This document shows, in pieces, positions 15,588 through 17,619 of a DNA stretch of 17,619 bases (position 1 is its first letter; each line of letters starts with the position of its first letter). The notes below the pieces were generated by a model. That model did not search any database and was not told where the DNA came from. It saw nothing but the letters and a program-made list of their open reading frames with translations. The position numbers were made by a program, and so were the translations under genes. Origin of the DNA: Flavobacterium psychrophilum (GTDB lineage Bacteria; Bacteroidota; Bacteroidia; Flavobacteriales; Flavobacteriaceae). The stretch covers positions 1 to 17,619 of the forward strand of contig CAMBHH010000057.1 of NCBI GenBank assembly GCA_945866505.1. Reading direction: 5' to 3'.

Positions 15588-15866
15588 TTAGTCCAGTTTC
15601 ACATTTCCACCAGTACTTCCTGAACCAGCAGCATCTAATTTTACATTTCCTCCTGTGCTCCCCGAACCAGCAGCATCTAATTTCACGTTTCCTCCAGTAC
15701 TTCCTGAACCAGCAGCATCCAATTTCACATTTCCACCTGTGCTCCCTGAACCAGCAGCCTCAACAGTTGGATTATTATTAACAGTTACTTTACTTTCAGG
15801 TGTAGTGAAAGAAGTTAATATCATTACTAATGATAACATTCCGATAGATAAAATTGATTTTTTCAT
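15588..15866 (-). CDS. Small exported protein of four identical 14-residue repeats
   Basis: The 92-residue product has a signal peptide (MKKSILSIGMLSLVMILTSF, cleavage after about residue 20-22), a short linker (TPESKVTVNNNPTVE) and then exactly four copies of AAGSGSTGGNVKLD. The stop follows the last Asp, so the protein ends at a repeat boundary. Composition (Gly, Ser, Ala, Asn) predicts a disordered exported peptide. I know of no family. It lies directly upstream of the TPR kinase operon on the same strand, with its own terminator between. Possibilities are a peptide precursor cut into repeats, a structural or cell-surface filler, or a target of the adjacent regulator. The opposite strand is also open over part of this region, which is a by-product of the repeats. 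Confidence 0.85.
   Translation of the reverse strand: MKKSILSIGMLSLVMILTSFTTPESKVTVNNNPTVEAAGSGSTGGNVKLDAAGSGSTGGNVKLDAAGSGSTGGNVKLDAAGSGSTGGNVKLD
15591..15758 (-). repeat. 42-bp tandem repeat, four copies, coding
   Basis: Each 42-bp copy encodes AAGSGSTGGNVKLD. The first and second copies on the plus strand (15591 onward) differ at about nine positions, all in silent codon positions. No copy changes an amino acid. Confidence 0.95.
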
Positions 15867-16033
15867 AATAATTGGGGGTTTTATAATTTTTGGGTTTTAC
15901 TACTATTTTTGTGTTGAACACAATGTAAAAGTAGGTAGCAACCCTTCCAATTAGGTAATGAAAATAAGCGTTTGTGGTAGAATTGGGTCGTTTGATAGTG
16001 AATGGCTATCAAATTAGGGTAAAAATGTTTTTT

Positions 16034-16873
16034 TTAAATCTCCAAGTAATTGCCATTGGCAAATGCGGAGATTATACTGTCAATGTTTCCTTTATAAGAT
16101 TTTGAAAACGGGATTTTAACAGTAGTATTTTTGATGTAGCACAAGGCGTTTCCGGTATGAATTCTAGAAATATAATTACGATTTATGATATAACTGTTAT
16201 GAATTCTAGCAAAAGGCGCTGATAAAACACCTTCAAAATGCTTCAAAGTCTTGAAAGCGGTAACTACTTCACCAGTATTGAGGTAAATATCTGTCGAATT
16301 ATTATCTGCTTGTAAATAACAAATGTCGTTACTGTCAATATACCTATAGTAACCGTACGACTTAATGCATATGATCAAAGGTTGTTCAGCAGAAGGAACA
16401 AAATGTTGATTAGGACGCAGTATTGTTTTATCTAGTAAAAGTTGTGGAGGCAGATTTACGGGTTGATTTTTTACTAAATAAACTTCCTCTTCGCCTAACG
16501 ATTTTCTTAATTTAAGAATCAATTTAACCAAATCAATTTTTTGAACTGGCTTGACTATATAATCGGCAACTTCATATTGAATAGCTTCAAATGCAAATTC
16601 TTTTCCTGAGGTAATAACTATAATTTTAGGAACAACCTTCAAAAACCGATGCAATTCATTAATAAGCGCCAATGACAAATTACTCGTTGTATCCAATGGA
16701 CTAACCTCAAGAAAAAGTATTTTTGGAGTATGCTCGAGAATTAAATTTAATCCATCCGCGTAGTTATTTGCCGAAGCTACAAAGACAAGCTCCGAAAAAC
16801 CATCAGCAACTGCCTTAGTTTTCAGAACACTTTCTTGATTGTCGTCAATTATAATGTACGGGTAATTCATCAA
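16034..16873 (-). CDS. LytTR-family regulator with a receiver lacking the phospho-acceptor Asp
   Basis: The 279-residue protein has a CheY-like receiver (about 5-125) and a LytTR DNA-binding domain (about 168-270: ICYLQADNNSTDIYLNTGEV, then FARIHNSYIINRNYISRI). The acidic pair Asp10-Asp11, Thr88 and the Lys of VKP (Lys108) are kept. However, the residue at the phosphorylation position is Glu56 (ILFLEVSP, where the family has FLDxxMP). Glu can imitate phospho-Asp, so the protein may be permanently active, or its receiver may act without phosphate. It probably binds DNA as a dimer through LytTR. There is no LytS-type kinase beside it. It follows the same strand as the repeat-protein gene, with 167 bases between. 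A small palindrome AACTTTGAAAGTT (16902-16914) lies 29 bases upstream of its start. Confidence 0.9.
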   Translation of the reverse strand: MMNYPYIIIDDNQESVLKTKAVADGFSELVFVASANNYADGLNLILEHTPKILFLEVSPLDTTSNLSLALINELHRFLKVVPKIIVITSGKEFAFEAIQYEVADYIVKPVQKIDLVKLILKLRKSLGEEEVYLVKNQPVNLPPQLLLDKTILRPNQHFVPSAEQPLIICIKSYGYYRYIDSNDICYLQADNNSTDIYLNTGEVVTAFKTLKHFEGVLSAPFARIHNSYIINRNYISRIHTGNALCYIKNTTVKIPFSKSYKGNIDSIISAFANGNYLEI

Positions 16874-16901
16874 AATTTGTCGGAGATTGTAAGCATATTT
16901 A

Positions 16902-16914
16902 AACTTTGAAAGTT
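16902..16914. promoter_or_regulatory. Palindrome AACTTTGAAAGTT in a divergent promoter region
   Basis: A 6+1+6 perfect palindrome 29 bases upstream of the LytTR regulator start, in a 309-base gap between divergent genes. It could be an operator. Also in this gap (about 16987-17045) is a weak imperfect inverted repeat (AACATTTA / TAAATGCTGTT). I see no gene in the gap. Confidence 0.3.
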
Positions 16915-17160
16915 AAACCTTTAAAATTAAAATAAAGTTTTTGAGTAAACCAACTCGATAAAACCTTTACTTTTCTGAAAAAATTGCATTGCGTTAGCCT
17001 TAAACATTTACGTCGTTTTTCGCCAGCGTTTCCTAAATGCTGTTAACAAATATAAACATATTACGATGAAGTGCAAATAATTCCGTTGAAATACAGCTTT
17101 CGACTAATTACAGCCTTTCAAAATAGATTAAAAATCTCCATCCGAATCAGAAAAATTTTA

Positions 17161-17168
17161 TACATTTG
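17161..17168 (+). promoter_or_regulatory. Candidate -7 element of the right-edge gene
   Basis: TACATTTG matches TAnnTTTG and lies 15 bases before the ATG at 17183. No convincing -33 TTTG is present. Confidence 0.35.
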
Positions 17169-17182
17169 ATGAAAAATTAGCT

Positions 17183-17619
17183 ATGAAAAAATTGTTTGTT
17201 TTAATAGGATTACTTGTTTTTACCTTTGGCTATAGTCAAGTGAAAGAAAAAGTCGATTTTCCAAAAAATGAGATTAAAGGAAATGCACTTTTTTTAGTTT
17301 TAGGCGCTATTGAAGTTACTTATGAGCGATTACTGAATGAAGATTCTGGATTAGGCGTTTCCGTTTTTTTTATAAATCAGGAAGATTCTGATACCAATTT
17401 CAGCTTAACACCCTATTACCGTGCCTATTTTGGAAAAAAACCAACTGCAGGATTTTTTGTTGAAGGTTTCAGTATGATTAATTCCGGCCAAGAAGGCAGT
17501 TCTTTTGCATACAACTCCTTTACTGGTAATTATGATGAAATTAAGGGGGATAAATTTACTGATTTTGCATTAGGTTTTGGATTGGGTTCAAAATGGATTC
17601 ACAGAAAAGGATTTGTTTT
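17183..17619 (+). CDS. Outer-membrane beta-barrel-like protein, N-terminal part (runs off the right edge)
   Basis: The frame from ATG 17183 stays open to the edge (145 codons). It begins MKKLFVLIGLLVFTFGYSQ, a signal peptide cut before QV. Then alternating hydrophobic/polar strands with Gly and aromatic residues follow (ALFLVLGAIEVTYERLLNE, SGLGVSVFFIN, FSLTPYYRAYFG, GFFVEGFSMI, FALGFGLGSKW). This is the pattern of a small outer-membrane beta-barrel, as in the DUF3575/porin-like families of Bacteroidota. The C-terminal half is missing, so size and closing strand are not known. Function not assigned. Confidence 0.85.
   Translation, partial: MKKLFVLIGLLVFTFGYSQVKEKVDFPKNEIKGNALFLVLGAIEVTYERLLNEDSGLGVSVFFINQEDSDTNFSLTPYYRAYFGKKPTAGFFVEGFSMINSGQEGSSFAYNSFTGNYDEIKGDKFTDFALGFGLGSKWIHRKGFV

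Noticed and set aside
15591..15758. CRISPR-like array
   Set aside because: The units are contiguous with no unique spacers and encode a conserved peptide.
15655..15954. Plus-strand frame with Pro-rich repeats (LPEPAASNFTFPPV)
   Set aside because: It is the antisense of the 42-bp repeats; the minus-strand frame has a signal peptide and silent-site variation.

Overview
The window looks like the chromosome of a low-GC member of the Bacteroidota, most likely a Flavobacterium-type species. The evidence is type IX secretion (T9SS) C-terminal sorting signals, several Bacteroidota-type promoters (TTTG, about 17-22 bases, TAnnTTTG), A-rich start regions, a DUF6261-like gene and TPR-type hybrid signalling lipoproteins. 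No tRNA, rRNA, CRISPR array, transposase or integrase was seen.

Left part (1-5.6 kb, mostly minus strand): the 5' part of an exported protein gene that runs off the left edge; a leftover T9SS sorting-domain fragment flanked by two related non-coding repeats; then a compact operon (5537 down to 2080). The operon encodes a small signal-peptide ORF, a 1006-residue BspA-like leucine-rich-repeat surface protein with a T9SS tail, and a 76-residue membrane-anchored small protein, and ends at a clear terminator. A repeat-rich intergenic stretch follows (5.58-6.05 kb: a short dyad, a near-perfect 33-base palindrome, a 41-bp tandem array and a CACAGATTT-type inverted repeat).

Centre (6.2-12.7 kb, plus strand): a DUF6261-like gene with a terminator; a TPR histidine kinase and a NarL/LuxR-type response regulator with overlapping stop and start; a damaged antitoxin copy; an unrecognised minus-strand gene; an intact but toxin-less antitoxin; and thiL (thiamine-monophosphate kinase). 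The kinase signal peptide is interrupted by an in-frame TAG. The dyad AGGGG-AAA-CCCCT occurs about 65 bases upstream of the start codons of both the kinase operon and the LRR surface-protein operon, and nowhere else noticed here, which suggests a shared operator.

Right part (12.7-17.6 kb): a second TPR kinase/response-regulator operon (minus strand). Directly upstream of it is a small exported protein made of four identical 14-residue repeats whose DNA copies differ only at silent positions. Next comes a LytTR-type regulator whose receiver phospho-acceptor Asp is replaced by Glu. The start of an outer-membrane beta-barrel-like protein gene runs off the right edge. The region reads as a signalling and surface-protein neighbourhood with two parallel two-component modules. 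The most speculative idea is that the repeat protein is a secreted precursor sensed by, or controlled by, the adjacent TPR kinase.
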